Part shown: positions 12,676 through 24,640 of the stretch, one piece after another | Layout of the letters: the number at the start of each line of letters is the position of its first letter | How positions within the stretch are numbered: position 1 is the stretch's first letter | DNA from: Diogma glabrata | Taxonomy: Eukaryota; Arthropoda; Insecta; Diptera; Cylindrotomidae | Length of the DNA stretch: 64,000 nucleotides | Direction: 5' to 3' | Assembly (NCBI GenBank): GCA_963693315.1 | Contig: OY856186.1 | Location: 385,128,865 to 385,192,864 of the forward strand | Notes under the pieces: model-generated | What the model was told of the DNA's origin: nothing | The model's input: only the letters and a program-made list of their open reading frames with translations | Database searches by the model: none | Program-made: the position numbers and the translations under genes

Positions 12676-13870
12676 GTTATATGAGGTTTGTCTGGTGGAC
12701 CATGAACGTCTACCAGTTGGTCTTGCACGCCAATAACCTTGCTACTAGCTCATTGAGTAAAGGTTATAGTCCACCCTCACTAACAAGAAATTTTATATTA
12801 AATAAACAAATCGCGTACCTAAAACACCACCTAGAATCTCCAGAGGGGAGATCTGCCATATCTCAACTATCCCTAAAGTTATATTACGTTTAGCCACTCC
12901 TGATCTTTTATAAAAAAAATATATAAATACAAGAACAACAATAATAAAACTTCCCTGCCAGTGTTGTTCCGCGCTGATGGTCCACTATTGGCTTTTCTGT
13001 ATGTTTTTTATCAAAATTATCCACAACAATCAAATTTTTTCTCTCGTTAAACCACACTAATCCAAAAAAAAATTCTCTATTTATTTTAATCCTAGAGAAT
13101 TTTATTTCCATATATAAAGCCGAAGTATTATTCGGGCAAACAACATCCAAATCACTTCTTGCACATCATTAATTTTTCTTTATTTTTCATTATTTGGAGC
13201 CGGTGTGGGTAGTGGAATAAAACACCGTATATTCACAAAAACACAATATAATTCTAATTCAACGATAAATTTTCTTATTATCAAAATGTGTCTTTCCCCA
13301 CATAACAAAATTTTAAAATTAAATAAAAAATTTCAACAAAATAGTTAATTTTCTTTCTTTATATAAAAAAACGAACCAATATTATTTATTTATTATGTCA
13401 CTATTTAAATACTTTATTTAGTTTGCTAAAATAGGATAATGTTATTATGCATTTACTTTAAACTCAACCAACACTACCACTTGTTGTCCCACTTTCCAAA
13501 AATAAACAACAACCAACCGTACCAACTGTCCAAGCTTAAAATTAAAAAAAAATACCATTTTTTCTCAAAATTTTTCTTTTCATATATCATAAATTTCTTT
13601 AGTTTCCCATTAAAAAAATAGAAGAAACATAAAAAAAATAGAAAAATATAGAATTTCGGAAGTGTCAGGTGTTCTTCATACACAGTAAATAAAATATTTT
13701 ATTTAGAAATGATGACTTTGCACAGGTTTATGCATACAAGTAGGTTAAAAAGTGTGTGAAGTAAAAAGTATAATTACTTTCTCAAACAGTGTTTATAGTA
13801 TATTACTTTAAGCAACGAAAATGGGAAATTAAAGAACTTTTGATACAAATATTTTGGCCATTACAAGACT
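12676..13870. mobile_element. 1.2-kb insertion inside the Penelope 3' tail, class unknown
   Basis: The empty site is visible in the minus copy (complement of about 9580-9600), where ATCAACACT runs straight into AAAACTAAC. In the plus copy these two are separated by 1195 bases. The left edge ends CAACACT and the right edge ends CAAGACT, so a 7-bp duplication with one mismatch is possible. No terminal inverted repeat, poly(A) or recognisable protein was found inside; short frames at 12681-12893 and 12908-13150 match nothing known. Confidence 0.75.
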
Positions 13871-14117
13871 AAAACTAACAAAATATATGACATAATAATA
13901 AAAAATAGCAGTTGAAATAGTATATAAGACAATAATTTAAGCAAAAATTGTAATAATAATTTAAGAACCGAGGATGACGAAATCGAAATCGATATTCAAT
14001 AAAATAAAAAATCAAATTCAAAATTGTTACTATAAGGAAGTTTATATTATTATTACTAAAATAAAAATTAAAAATAAACATATTAAAAAAAGTATATTTT
14101 TAAATATTGCATTTTAA

Positions 14118-16108
14118 TTCAAAAGTGACAAAAGCACACAAACAGTGAATAGTATGGAAAACCATAATAACACATAAAGTTGTAAATGTGCTAATAGACA
14201 TAAATTTTATGGTGGAGTAAAAATAGATCAAATAAAATATGTTTCCCTACGTGAAAAAAAAGAGTTTCAATGGAAAAATCAAAATATTTTCAAATAATTC
14301 TTTTCAAAATTGAATTACAGAATTTAAAATTATTGAAGTTTAAAGCAAACGGTTATTCGGAAGGCTCGCCTTTTCTCCCTTAACTCTGATTGTCCATTTT
14401 AGAAAAAAAACTCAGGATTTCCGTTTTAAAGTGAACCCAAATCATGAACCAAAAATTCTTCACGACCCGTAGTTTTTGAGTTACCCGATTTAACAATTTT
14501 CTTTTTACTGATTTGGAATCAATATTTTCAGCAAATCTCGAAAAATTGGAATATATCAGTGAAAAATACCTAGATATCAATGCAAATTCAAATTTAAAAT
14601 ATTCCAACAAGAAATTTACAAAAGAAAAACGATTATTTCAAACACTTCGACTCTTTTCCACATCTAAGTGGTTTTCCACGTAACAAAAACTATCTCAAAA
14701 AGCAATAAAAAAAATAAAATCAATCAATTTAATAGTTTTTCTTGGTTTCACTTAAAAGAATTTTCTGGTTTTTCTTCTCTTTTTTGTTGTTGTTAGTTGT
14801 TGTATTTCAATTTCAATATAATCAATTTCAGAAGTTTCTATTGCTTATACTAACTATTTCTTGAGATTTCATTACAGTATGTTTCTATTTCTTAAGTGAT
14901 TGTTTTTTGTGTTTACATTAAAATACAATAAATAGAATATAACTTTCAAAATAATTTAATCGATTTTTTTTAAATTACTTAGAACAGAAAAAACAGATTT
15001 CTAGTAGAAAATACATTAAGATAATATCGTTTTAGGTTAATCAATTAAAATAATTGGTGCAATTTTTTATCGTTTTTTATGTATTGATTAAATTGCTATC
15101 AATTCAGGAGTTATCGATTTGAAAAGTACTTGATGATATATAAGTGCTTTTGTTTCAGTAAATTAAATATCTTAATATTCTGATTTTGTTGATACATAAT
15201 TATTAACTGATATCGTTATACAAAAATCACCTCACTTAAGGTTATAGAAGTTTTAATTGACATTTGGAAGACTAAAGGTTCCGAACATCTCCTTTTTTCT
15301 ATGCCAACAATTGAGCCTTGAAATAAAAAATTTCTATCTTCAATTTTATTCTTTTCTTGTTCACATAATTTCCATTCAATTATTTTTGCTCCATTTTTTC
15401 CTAGTTTTTCTATGCAAAAACTCACACATAAACATAAACTAGCTGTCTATATTCATTTTGTATCTGTACAAGGAGAAGTGTAGGAAAATTCAATTTCATT
15501 TATTAAAGAAAAACGAAAAGTCTTAGATTAACGTAAAATGTATGTTGTGGAGGAAAATCAAGTATAAAAAAAAATAGATCTCGATAAAATTAAGTGTTAG
15601 ATGAGATGAGAATATTATGATTCTAGTTAAAATAGTGAAATGGGATTACGTACGACTGTGAAAATTGATTTAATTTACCATTCAATACATTAATTCGAAT
15701 ATATGAGGAGGTATTTTGAGCTAAAAGTTTATTTCTATCTGTCTATTCAACCATTATTGTTCATATATAACAAATTTGTTTTAACATTTTATTACATGAA
15801 ATTGGATCAATTAGTAGGGTAAGTATATTCTTTTGGATTTTTAGGTTAAATGTTAAAGTAAATTGATACATGAGTATGATATGAGAAGAAAATTTACGAA
15901 TGTTTAGTTTAAGTACAGAAAATTATGTTTGTTTATTGTGGAGTTTTCACTATTACCATAAAACTCTCGTTAGGTTGAAGAGTTAATGAAAATTCAAAAT
16001 AACAATGATAGAAAAGCTGCCAACAAAAACAAACCAGAAACTAAATGAAATAAAGTTTCTCCCCAAATTCCAAAAAAAATTTATTATTATTCTATATGTC
16101 TATATAGA
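14118..16108. other. AT-rich sequence, no gene seen
   Basis: Only short open frames without recognisable motifs occur. No repeat shared with the rest of the window was found. Confidence 0.55.
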
Positions 16109-16322
16109 AATCCTGGTACTTCAGCACAAATAACTGTATAGTACGCGTGAAACATGATAAGAACGGTTATGAGAAAACAGGCAAATAAAACAGATAGATT
16201 CTGGCAACCCCCTTATACGAACAAACCACGATCGCCGCGTCCCACCTCGCATGCACTCAAACATTCATTCGCTATCGCACCTCATCTACTCACCCACACA
16301 CACATTCACACCTACACATAAA
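16109..16322 (+). repeat. Dispersed repeat, copy 1 (partner at 63020)
   Basis: This shares an ordered run of blocks with 63020-63230: AATCCTG, CAGCACAAATAA, ATAAGAACGG, GATAGA..CTGGC.ACCCCC, AACCACGATC.CC.CGTCC, TCGCAC.TCATC and a CA-rich tail of ACACACAC type. Both copies point the same way and both end in CA-rich microsatellite. The class is unknown; it has the look of an old interspersed repeat with a simple-sequence tail. Confidence 0.7.
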
Positions 16323-16933
16323 TACGAAAATTTTATCTGGGCTATATTCATTTTCTTGTTCCTTTTTGTAGGTAAGAACTATTATTTACCGTAGCATTTT
16401 TATACAAAACTTTGGTTAATGGACTAATAGTTTATTAGGGAGAACGTTTTATTTGCTAGATACATAACGAGATAAAAATATATTTAATTTCATGGCAAGC
16501 GAACCGATAATCTTTCAAGGGTTTAGCATCCTTTTCTGAAATCAAAATCTCAATATTGTCATTATTGCATAGATTTTCCAAACTCGTTCGAACTTTGTAA
16601 CCAAAAAAAATTCTTCCCGCGTTGATATGGTTACATCGAATAACCTGGTTGTCATTACGAACCGCATCCCAAAACTTCATGATGTGACATCTCACCCGTT
16701 AAGTCCAAATTCGCTTGAAATACCTTTTAACATTGATGCTCCTGATCAGGTACATGCAGCCACGGACTTGGTTTCAGAATCCAAACCATCATTATTCGCA
16801 ACAGTAGCTTGGAAGTCGGTTGCAATTATATTCAGGTAACAATAGGTGTCTTTATTAAGTCCATCGATTTTAGTAATTGTTTGACTTAATTAAACCAATC
16901 GTCGAGATTCATCATGTGATATTTGGTTGAGAC
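16323..16933. other. Unassigned sequence between repeat and hAT element
   Basis: Open frames at 16456-16695 (minus) and 16627-16839 (plus) overlap and match no family. Composition is less AT-rich than average around 16600-16830. The last 8 bases (GTTGAGAC) are the left target duplication of the next element. Confidence 0.45.
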
Positions 16934-17702
16934 TAGGGTTTCTCATTTCCCGTAGAAATTCAAATCCCGGGAAGCCGGGACAAAAAATATTAAATTCCCG
17001 GGATCCCGGGAAATCCCGGGAAACGCTAAAAAGCTAGATTTTTCTAATTGGGTGGTAGAAAAATGTGTAAAATTAAAACAGCACAAAAAAATTGATTTTT
17101 AAATTTCCCTTATTTTTAATTAAAAAAACTTTAAAAATTAAATAAAAAAGAATACATAAAAAGTAAAAACAAAACAAAAATAAATTCATAATACTAATTT
17201 TTAAACAATTTTTCAAAAAACTAGGTTGTCAATGGCGCAATCACTTAATTTTGTCCGAATTTTCGTGACGAAACGTCCATTGAACCATCCATTGAGCCAT
17301 CCATCCAAGAGAACCATTAAACATAAATTAGGAGAAATGAAGCGCAAGTTTTAGGTAGATTTCTCAGAAAAATCTACCTATTTTAAGTTTGATTGGTTTT
17401 AGTTTGTTGTGTTTATATGTGTCAAAAAAACCATACAAAAAAACCGTGGTACCATATGTGTCAAAAAAAAAATTTTCCTAATTTTGAACGAAATTAATTA
17501 TTACAGAGGGAAAAGAATTAAAAACTACTCGATTTACGAGTGAGAAAACTTTTAATATCTTTGAAAAAAATACAAAAAAATGTTAATAAACATTAGCGGG
17601 ATACCCGGGATCCCGGGATGAAATCCCGGGAAAACGGGATGAAAATTTACCCCCGGGATCCCGGGTAAAACAGGATCCCGGGATCCCGTTTGAGAAACCC
17701 TA
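16934..17702. mobile_element. Non-autonomous hAT element with CCCGGG subterminal repeats
   Basis: The termini are TAGGGTTTCTCA and TGAGAAACCCTA, a 12-bp perfect inverted repeat. The flanks are GTTGAGAC at 16926-16933 and 17703-17710, a perfect 8-bp target duplication as made by hAT transposases. Just inside both ends the palindrome CCCGGG occurs many times, often as CCCGGGATCCCGGG. The middle (about 17040-17570) is AT-rich filler with no transposase. The minus frame at 17552-17806 is only a read-through of the CCCGGG repeats. The 769-bp length fits a deletion derivative or MITE. Confidence 0.93.
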
Positions 17703-19370
17703 GTTGAGACAAGAAATTTGCTTACAGTTCGAAATTCCCGTTTGTATCGCTGGTGAATTATTGCCTTAAACCTTGAACTTCTTAGCTTGACTATCAAAAT
17801 AATCACTTGTTATATACAAAACAAAAAAAGAAACCTCGAGACTTTAATTACATGTTCCGTTACCCCATTCACACACACCCGCGCACACATACATACATAT
17901 TTACATACATATTTATTTATAAAATTAATCAAAGTGACTCACCCCATGGTATTTTCCAATCCTGCTCCACCTCACGTCCAATTAACCGCTCATCTTCCTT
18001 AGAGATCGTTCGACAGTGAATATATCAAGTACAGCTCCCGCAGTCAAAGCGGCAACAGTTAGTGAAAGCTATCAATCCACGCCAATCGCTTATCCGTTTG
18101 ATTTCCAAATACAGAAACACCGTGCAAGTTTTCGTTCTTTCACCCCGAAATAAAAGTAATCACCTTCAGAGTTACAGACTTTTTATTGACAAAAGTAATC
18201 AACTGTACATTTCCGTACACCCGAAGTTTTCAAGTTTAATAAAATTTTCTATTAATTTTTGTAATTCAAAAATTTACAATGATTTTTTTTATTTGGTTGA
18301 TTTAAATGAATAAATTAGACCATCTGGTATACATTTAATTAATTTTTTTTTGTAATATTAGTATTATATAAATGTTCTTTAAATTTGATTTAATTTTAGA
18401 GTTATGCAAAATAACGGCACACATGAATTTAATTATCTAAATTTTTTTATGTACAATTACAATTCACTCACTGAATATAATGCCTAAGTTTAATACATTT
18501 TACAAAACTATGATTACACTTAGCTTGTAGCTAATAAAATTTGCACAGTATGATTTGAAATAAGTAAACATTTAATTAGAGTGGCCAACAGATTAAAAAA
18601 AATTCAATGTTATATGTTATATTTCAATTCATGTTATATGCAATAAGTGCGATTAATTTTCATTTTTCTAACACAAAAATTATTGTTTTTTTTGCCAACT
18701 CATCAAAACGTCAAACAAAAATCGAACAACAGCTGTGATGTTCTTTGACAAAGAAGCGAAAAAAATAAGAGAGCGAGGCCATCAGGCGCATAGCATTTAT
18801 AGTAAAAAGGATGGTAGCATTATCTGGTAGCTTGTTTTAATAACTGAAAACCCACTAAGGAATCTGTACAACCAATTTGCATTAAAAAAATTGGAAAAGA
18901 ATAATAAAAAAAAAACATTGTCCACGAAATGATTGTAGGAAGTCCTACATGGGTACAGCGCGATTACGAATCAATGATATTGCACTACTATTTTATGACA
19001 ATTTTATAGCGATTAACGATTACAAATTGAATATAAGAAATTATATTGGGAAATATCACACAACTGTTTTATGATAATTATTAAACGGAAACTATTGTAG
19101 ATGACGATTACGGATTGAGTACCAGAAACCATGTTTAAAGGAAAAACGAAAACAAATATAAATTTGAATTACACTTCATTACAACGTTGAGTCGGAGGTG
19201 TGACTAAAATTTTGCAATATGTGTCCATCATGGCACAATACTCTCTCTTCTATGAAACAGATCAACTAGATTTTCAAATCAAAATAGTTTTGGGAATTGG
19301 AGCAGATTCAGGTCAAAAAATCTTTATTCAGTTGAAGGTAAATTCCCAAGTAGGTTTTGCCAGACATTGA
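17703..19370. other. No gene seen
   Basis: After the 8-bp duplication the sequence is mixed, with a CA/TA-rich microsatellite-like stretch at 17868-17920. Short open frames at 17787-18313 have no recognisable motif and overlap each other in different frames. Confidence 0.5.
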
Positions 19371-20370
19371 CATACGGCCAAGCACTGGCCCATTAATGGT
19401 TAACAGTACTTGGCTATTGTTATTGGGCCAATAATAGAACCATTCATCGGCCGATCTATGGTTTACAGAAAATAGCCAGTTTATTGTTACCCTTGAATGG
19501 CCAAGCATTGACCCATGAATGGTAAATATTACTTGGTTATTGTTATCGTGCTATTACTGGAACCATGAATCGGCCAATCTACCGTTCATAGAAAATCGCC
19601 AGTGCAGTTTACTTTGAATGGTCAAGCAATGGCCCGTTAATGGTTAACATTAATTTGCTATTGTTATTGGGCCAGTACTGTAGCCATGAATTTGCCGATC
19701 TATGTCATTTTTTTTAAATTTCACTAGAGTATTATCCCTTTTAGAAAAACATAATTTGAAAAATTTCACATATAGTTTAGTTATCGCCTTGTCGGTTGAA
19801 AAACTATGATATCATAGAAAAGGTTGGTATATGTTTAATTTATTTTCATTTCTATTTTATTTGAATTATTTTGTAAATAATTTATTTAAATTTATGTATG
19901 AAAATATTATTTTATATTTTTTGTAATGGCGGAGTACTGGCAGTCATGTTTGCCATTACTCAGCCATTCTTGCAACTGAACCAGTTGTATGGGGAGTTTC
20001 GAATTTTTTCCGTCATTTTTATTTTATTTTAAATTAGTTTGTATTTAATTTATTTAAATTTAGATATGATAGTAATGTATATTTTTTTAACGGCCCAGTC
20101 ATGGTTGCCAGTATTTGGTCATTACTACAATGCCGGTCATCATTATTGGCCCGTTACTAGGCCAACTGTACAACCTTGTATGGGCCATTACTTGTTTTTT
20201 CTCTGGCCCATGAATGGAAACCATTTATCGTCCGAAGTTATCATCCAGTAAAATTATGTTAATGGCCCAGTCGTGGTTGCCAGTACTCGCCCATTGCAAC
20301 ATTACTGGCTACCAGTAATGGACCATTGCTGGATCAGTTGTACAACCTTGTATGGATTCTCTGCATTGTG
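19371..20370. repeat. Tandem repeat of about 122 bp plus related downstream repeats
   Basis: A unit of roughly 122 bp is repeated nearly three times from 19377 to 19710. Each unit contains CAAGCA.TGGCCC.TTAATGG, then CTATTGTTATTGGGCCA, then ATCGGCCGATCTA or a variant. From 19920 to 20360 shorter related phrases occur in both orientations (GGCCCAGTC.TGGTTGCCAGTA, ACAACCTTGTATGG twice). This dense mesh of GGCC/TGGCC words resembles the subterminal repeat regions of DNA transposons, but no terminal inverted repeat or target duplication was found. Confidence 0.75.
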
Positions 20371-20442
20371 ATAATAACGCCAAACGTGATTAAACTTGTT
20401 GATATAACAATACAATAACTTTTAAAATGAATACATTTATAT

Positions 20443-21394
20443 TAAGCTTGCCAGATTTTTTTTGAAGGCATTCCGGGCCGGAAAATCCGGGCGGTTTTTT
20501 TATAAATCCGGGCAAAATCCGGGCGACAAGTGTCAAAATTTCCATTTGAAAAGCCGGGCGAAATCCGGGCGAAATACAAAATTTTTAAAAATGGCACAGA
20601 AAAGAAGAAAACAAAAAGACTATGTTTTTTCATAAATAACATTTGAAAACTCTTTATTGCTTTAAAATGTTGAAATATATTTTGTTAATAATATTTTTAA
20701 TTCTGTTTATTACAGAAAGAGTTGTATGCTTAAATTGTCAACATTGTATTCAATCAATCTCCATCGAAGTCGATGACTGTCCACTCTCTTGAGTACCAAG
20801 CAAACTATCAGCTCTCATTTTGTATTTTTCACTTCCAGCAACTTTTTGGAGAAAACCAGCATCTTCTTTTATTTTTGTATAAAACTCTGGACATGTCTCC
20901 TTCCAGTTGAATTTTACCATCAATTGTGCCCGAACGTTTTCCCGTGTCAATTTGCCTTTTTCTTTTGTCCAAATGTCATTGATGTGAGAAAATACGCGCT
21001 CAGTTGTCGTATTGGCCGCCGCTGGGATAACTAAACCAAACTCCACGATTTGCAGCAAACGATTGAACGAACGAGAGCACAATATATAAATTATAAAACG
21101 TTGAAATGATGTCAATTGTTTATATATTTTCATATGAAACATTGAAAATAACACGATTTAACATGTGAAACATATTTGAATAAGAAAGATACAGATTATT
21201 GAAATTTTGACTATAAAACGAATTAATATTATATATATATATTTTGTTTTTCAATGAACAAATGTTGGAAAAATCCGGGCGATTTCCGGATTTTGTTTAG
21301 AAATCCGGGCGTCCGAACCGGGCGATTTTTAAGCCAAATTTTACCAAAAAAAGCCGGGCAAGTCCGGCTTTAGCCGGGCGATCTGGCAAGCTTA
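20443..21394. mobile_element. hAT element, internally deleted, with CCGGGC subterminal repeats
   Basis: The termini are TAAGCTTGCCAGAT and ATCTGGCAAGCTTA (14-bp perfect inverted repeat). The flanks at 20435-20442 and 21395-21402 are both ATTTATAT, a perfect 8-bp target duplication. Near the left end AATCCGGGC is repeated several times and near the right end the same word recurs. Between them the minus strand encodes the C-terminal dimerisation region of a hAT transposase. At 952 bp the element has lost the catalytic part. Confidence 0.94.
20750..21154 (-). pseudogene. hAT transposase C-terminal (dimerisation) region
   Basis: The central and C-terminal parts of this 134-residue frame read LVIPAAANTTTERVFSHIND, then KLTRENVRAQLMVKFNW. 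This is the hAT C-terminal dimerisation block (in the family: P.S...ER.FS, then R..L....L..L..I). A tail rich in Ser, Gly and acidic residues follows. The N-terminal BED finger and the RNase-H-like catalytic core are absent, so it is a truncated relic. It lies wholly inside the element defined by the terminal repeats, which supports the assignment. Confidence 0.85.
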
Positions 21395-21402
21395 ATTTAT
21401 AT

Positions 21403-22769
21403 GGATCATATGAGTCTATTTCTATCAGAAGAATTCGAAAAAACAAATTCTCGGCCGGTTTTGTCTCACCTTGCAGTAACTCGTGAGAATAGTGATTAAA
21501 TGCATCTTTCAAAACTTGTAATAGAATGTCTTTTAACGATGTCGTGATGACAGGAGCCAATACTCAGAGCGACATGATTTCATTTATTTTAAGATGTCGG
21601 ATGGGATGATGACGGGATGATCTAGATATATCAAATTCGTTCGTAAACAAAATTTTTAGTAAAACAATTAATTTATTAACATAATTTATTCAACACAATC
21701 ACCTGTTTAATTTGGTGCAGTGCAACGGTTCTCGTTTTTACTCAATTATTCAACAATCACCTGGTTATCATATTATCTAAATGTAAAAATTAGTTAACTG
21801 TAATTTTGTGAATTTTTTTGGTTAATTCGATAAAGTGCCAGTTTGTAATTTTTTTTTCTCTATTGAAATATTGATAAAGGTAACTATTGTATTGTGTATA
21901 CTGTATTGTGGTTTGTTGCTGACGTTAGAAAATGTAAAATAATTTATTATTTTCGTATGTCGATGTCTATGCTGTGATAGTTAAATTATTCAATAAATAA
22001 AGTCTTAGTAACATTAACGATCATCAGAAGTAACTCGTAAATTAAAATTTACGGAAACAACCATTAAACGTGAATAGTTCTGTCGTTGTGGTATCGTGGT
22101 TGTTTCTTCATTTGTTTTTTTTTTTGAATAAAATACAACACAAAACCGTGAGTTATGGATTTTGAATATTAATGTAAATTTGTAAAATTTAATGTAAATT
22201 GGTAAAAAGAATTTTATCATGAAATGGCACCATCGTAACAAATATTAACTTAAGTCAATAGTATTATTAGTGTGTATTATTCTTGGGGATAATAAGTTAG
22301 TCACAGTTTGACAAGGACATCTTGTTCCTATTTGATTTAATCTTCTGTTACATCACAAGGATGGAATCTTGAAAACTGTTGTTTTATTTATCACCTTTAC
22401 ATTCGGCGCAACCAATAACATTGATTTGAATTTATTTTTATGATTACTGTTTAACTATCACCTTAACATTTGGCACAACAATTACACTAAATTTAGACTG
22501 GTTTATGATTATTACTCAACAATCGCCATTACAATTGGCACAACCCACACATTTAATTTTACTTAGTTAAGCTACGCGTGATGATAGGCTAGTTAGGTGT
22601 AAATAAGTTGAAGATGAGTTGGATCCGCTACAATCATGGAGTGAGTGACTAAGTTTTTTATGTGAACGTAGTTGTTCGCTCCAACATGCTTAAACAAAAG
22701 GAAATAAATATTATTTCAATTTAACATTAATTAAAAAGTATTCCCTCATAAAACCTTTAACTACAAACG
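21403..22769. other. No gene seen
   Basis: Frames here (for example 22014-22241 minus) are short and have no recognised motif. Between 22380 and 22560 the phrase CACCTTTACATTCGGCGCAAC or similar recurs about three times (22396, 22460, 22524), a degenerate tandem repeat of about 64 bp. Confidence 0.5.
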
Positions 22770-23143
22770 CTTTCCAATCGAGTGAATTGCTGAAGGAATT
22801 GATTGTAGCCAATTGGTCTAATATTAAGTAAATCATGGAAAATAGAGCCAAAACAACAGAAACAGCAATTTTTGACATTTAAAAAATGCAAAACCAAAAT
22901 TGAAAATTCAGACACAAACAAATATGTACCGATTTAATTTTTAACCTTTGACCACAAACCGTAAATAGAAAAATATGGATATGCTGAACTGAAGAACCTA
23001 TTTTTTCCTTCACTTTATTTAATTCAATTCTGTAGTAGCTCAGTTTACGTTCAGTGTAAACTGAATATTACTATTGGAACATGCAAATTCCGGACTACAA
23101 TTCAGTTTAAGTGAATGATTCAGCAATTCACTCGATTGGAAAG
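22770..23143. repeat. Inverted-repeat element, 25-bp termini
   Basis: 22770-22794 and 23119-23143 are perfect inverted repeats (CTTTCCAATCGAGTGAATTG followed by CTGAA, and its complement). The 374-bp span has no coding capacity and contains a smaller hairpin near 23037-23066. The size and termini fit a MITE. No clear target duplication was seen, so the true ends may lie a few bases outside. Confidence 0.8.
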
Positions 23144-23405
23144 TGACTTATATTATCTTCACTTTAGATGTCAAAATTCGGTAAACAAAAAATAGTACTG
23201 GACACATTCAGTTTAATCGTTAAGTTTTCTCATTTTTTGTGGAACTTATGTTGTATTTTCACATTTGATGGTGGAACTTTTATTTCTGTCAGTTGACAGC
23301 AGTGAAAACATTTTCTGATATATAAGTCAAAAATTACTTAGATATATAACTCTTTTGTATTCGTCATATTAAAAAGCTCAAATTTGGTTACAATAAAAAA
23401 ATTAT

Positions 23406-23520
23406 AATAGTACATTATTTAATTAGGAGCTAAAGTGATACTTTTTGTGTTGAGTCTATAGTTTGACAATTATAGACGAAACACAAAAAGTCACTTTAGC
23501 TCCGAATTGAATACACTATT
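23406..23520. repeat. Hairpin, arms about 50 bp
   Basis: The left arm contains AGGAGCTAAAGTGATACTTT and GTGTT. The right arm has the complement, AACACAAAAAGTCACTTTAG followed by CTCC, with one small gap. Similarity extends weakly outward through AATAGT..ATT on the left and its complement on the right. It is probably a fold-back MITE; the right end abuts the next inverted-repeat element. Confidence 0.75.
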
Positions 23521-23912
23521 TTTTCGGCAAACGTTTAAATTTTTTATAAATATGAAATTAATACATCAAACTTTTTATAAATATGAATTTGTATCGTCAT
23601 AATTACTTGCAAAAAAGAGAAAAAAACATTTAAATTTGTATGAATAAAAATTTTTATCAAAGCAGCCTTTTCAAAATTTCATAATATGAGAATCAACTTA
23701 TTTTTTGTTGTCATGGTTATACAATATGTTTGAAAAAATCAGAAATTAACAAATAACAAATGCTACTTTACAGCCTCCGTAATGTAAAATAAAAATGGCG
23801 CTACTTTTGCTGTCGCTAGACGTTACTTTTGCTGTCAGGCTAAAAAGTAAGACTTTAGCTATCTTCCTAGCGGCAGTAAAGTTAAACTTTACAGCCGTTT
23901 GCCGAAAAAATA
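23517..23912. repeat. Inverted-repeat element with 17-bp termini
   Basis: 23517-23533 reads TATTTTTTCGGCAAACG and 23896-23912 is its exact complement. The 396-bp span carries short repeats of GCTACTTTTGCTGTC type near its right side. No transposase is present. No target duplication is evident. It is likely a non-autonomous DNA element or the outer part of a larger nested structure with the preceding hairpin. Confidence 0.65.
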
Positions 23913-24116
23913 AATTAAATCAATTGTTGTGTTATTTTTCAAAATGGTTTTTTATCTGTTCTAGTGAAAGTTTCAGTTGTAGCAGTGGTCAACGTCCTGT
24001 GTGCTAAATTAAAAATATACGATTTAATTTAGTATGTTTCTCTATCACTATTTTTAAAAACCACATGCCATGAAGGCTTCACCGATGGACGCATCTTATT
24101 AGTTAAAAAAGCAGAC

Positions 24117-24640
24117 TTGCCATCAATCGTATATATGTATTAGATCTAATTCAACATCGGCTGCATATTTTGTACATATAGATATAATTTTGTCATCGCA
24201 CCATCAACTGTACATATTAGATATAATTTTGTCAACACATCATTAATTGTATATATGTATTAGATCTAAAGCCGCAATTAGACTATTGCAGAACTCTGCA
24301 ATATTTCTGCAATGGTAGTGTGTAAAATATTCATTGCAGAAAAGTTTGGCAATGAACTTATTGCAAAACATTGCAATGACTCATTGCAATGTTTCGCAAT
24401 GAGTTCATTGCCAAATTTTTCTGCAATGAATATTTTACACACTACCATTGCAGAAATATTGCAGAGTTCTGCAATAGTCTAATTGCGGCTTAATTCTACG
24501 TCTACTGCATATTTTGTACATATTATAAACAATTTTACCATCGCAAAACTAACTGTAGATATTAGATATAATTTGTCATCGCATCATCAATTGTATATAT
24601 TATATAAGATCTAATACAACGTCATCTTCTCAATTACATG
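24117..24640. repeat. Local satellite built on TATTAGATCTAATTC-type units
   Basis: Phrases such as CATCAATTGTATATATGTAT, TTAGATCTAATTCAAC, GCTGCATATTTTGTACATAT and AGATATAATTTTGTCATCGC recur in order with a period near 120 bp. The run is interrupted by the palindromic MITE at 24270-24490. One more partial unit (25688-25745) lies beyond the non-LTR retrotransposon, so this insertion may also have landed in the satellite. Confidence 0.75.
24270..24490. mobile_element. 221-bp palindromic MITE with TAA duplication
   Basis: The whole element is one near-perfect palindrome: the arms of about 110 bp differ at only a few positions. The ends are AGCCGCAATTAGACTATTGC and its complement. The 3-bp flanks at 24267-24269 and 24491-24493 are both TAA. 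A TWA-type 3-bp duplication is the mark of PIF/Harbinger elements, so this class is the best guess. It repeats the word ATTGCA many times inside. No coding capacity. Confidence 0.88.

Larger units (their letters stand above)
11719..14117 (+). mobile_element. Penelope-like retroelement, 5'-truncated plus copy, interrupted
   Basis: This copy lies head to head with the minus copy. It starts inside the RT palm, carries the RT C-terminal part, the linker and the GIY-YIG domain, and its 3' tail is found in two pieces, up to 12675 and again from 13871 to about 14117. Both pieces align base by base with the minus copy across 9356-9660. A partial copy in opposite orientation beside a longer one is a known arrangement for this class. 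The junction at 11705-11735 is made of short ACATAAT repeats. Confidence 0.88.

Noticed and set aside
16456..16839. Overlapping frames on both strands
   Set aside because: Neither matches a family and they are mutually exclusive shadows in mixed-composition DNA.
17552..17806. Gly/Pro-rich minus frame
   Set aside because: It translates the CCCGGG subterminal repeats of a hAT derivative and has no domain.
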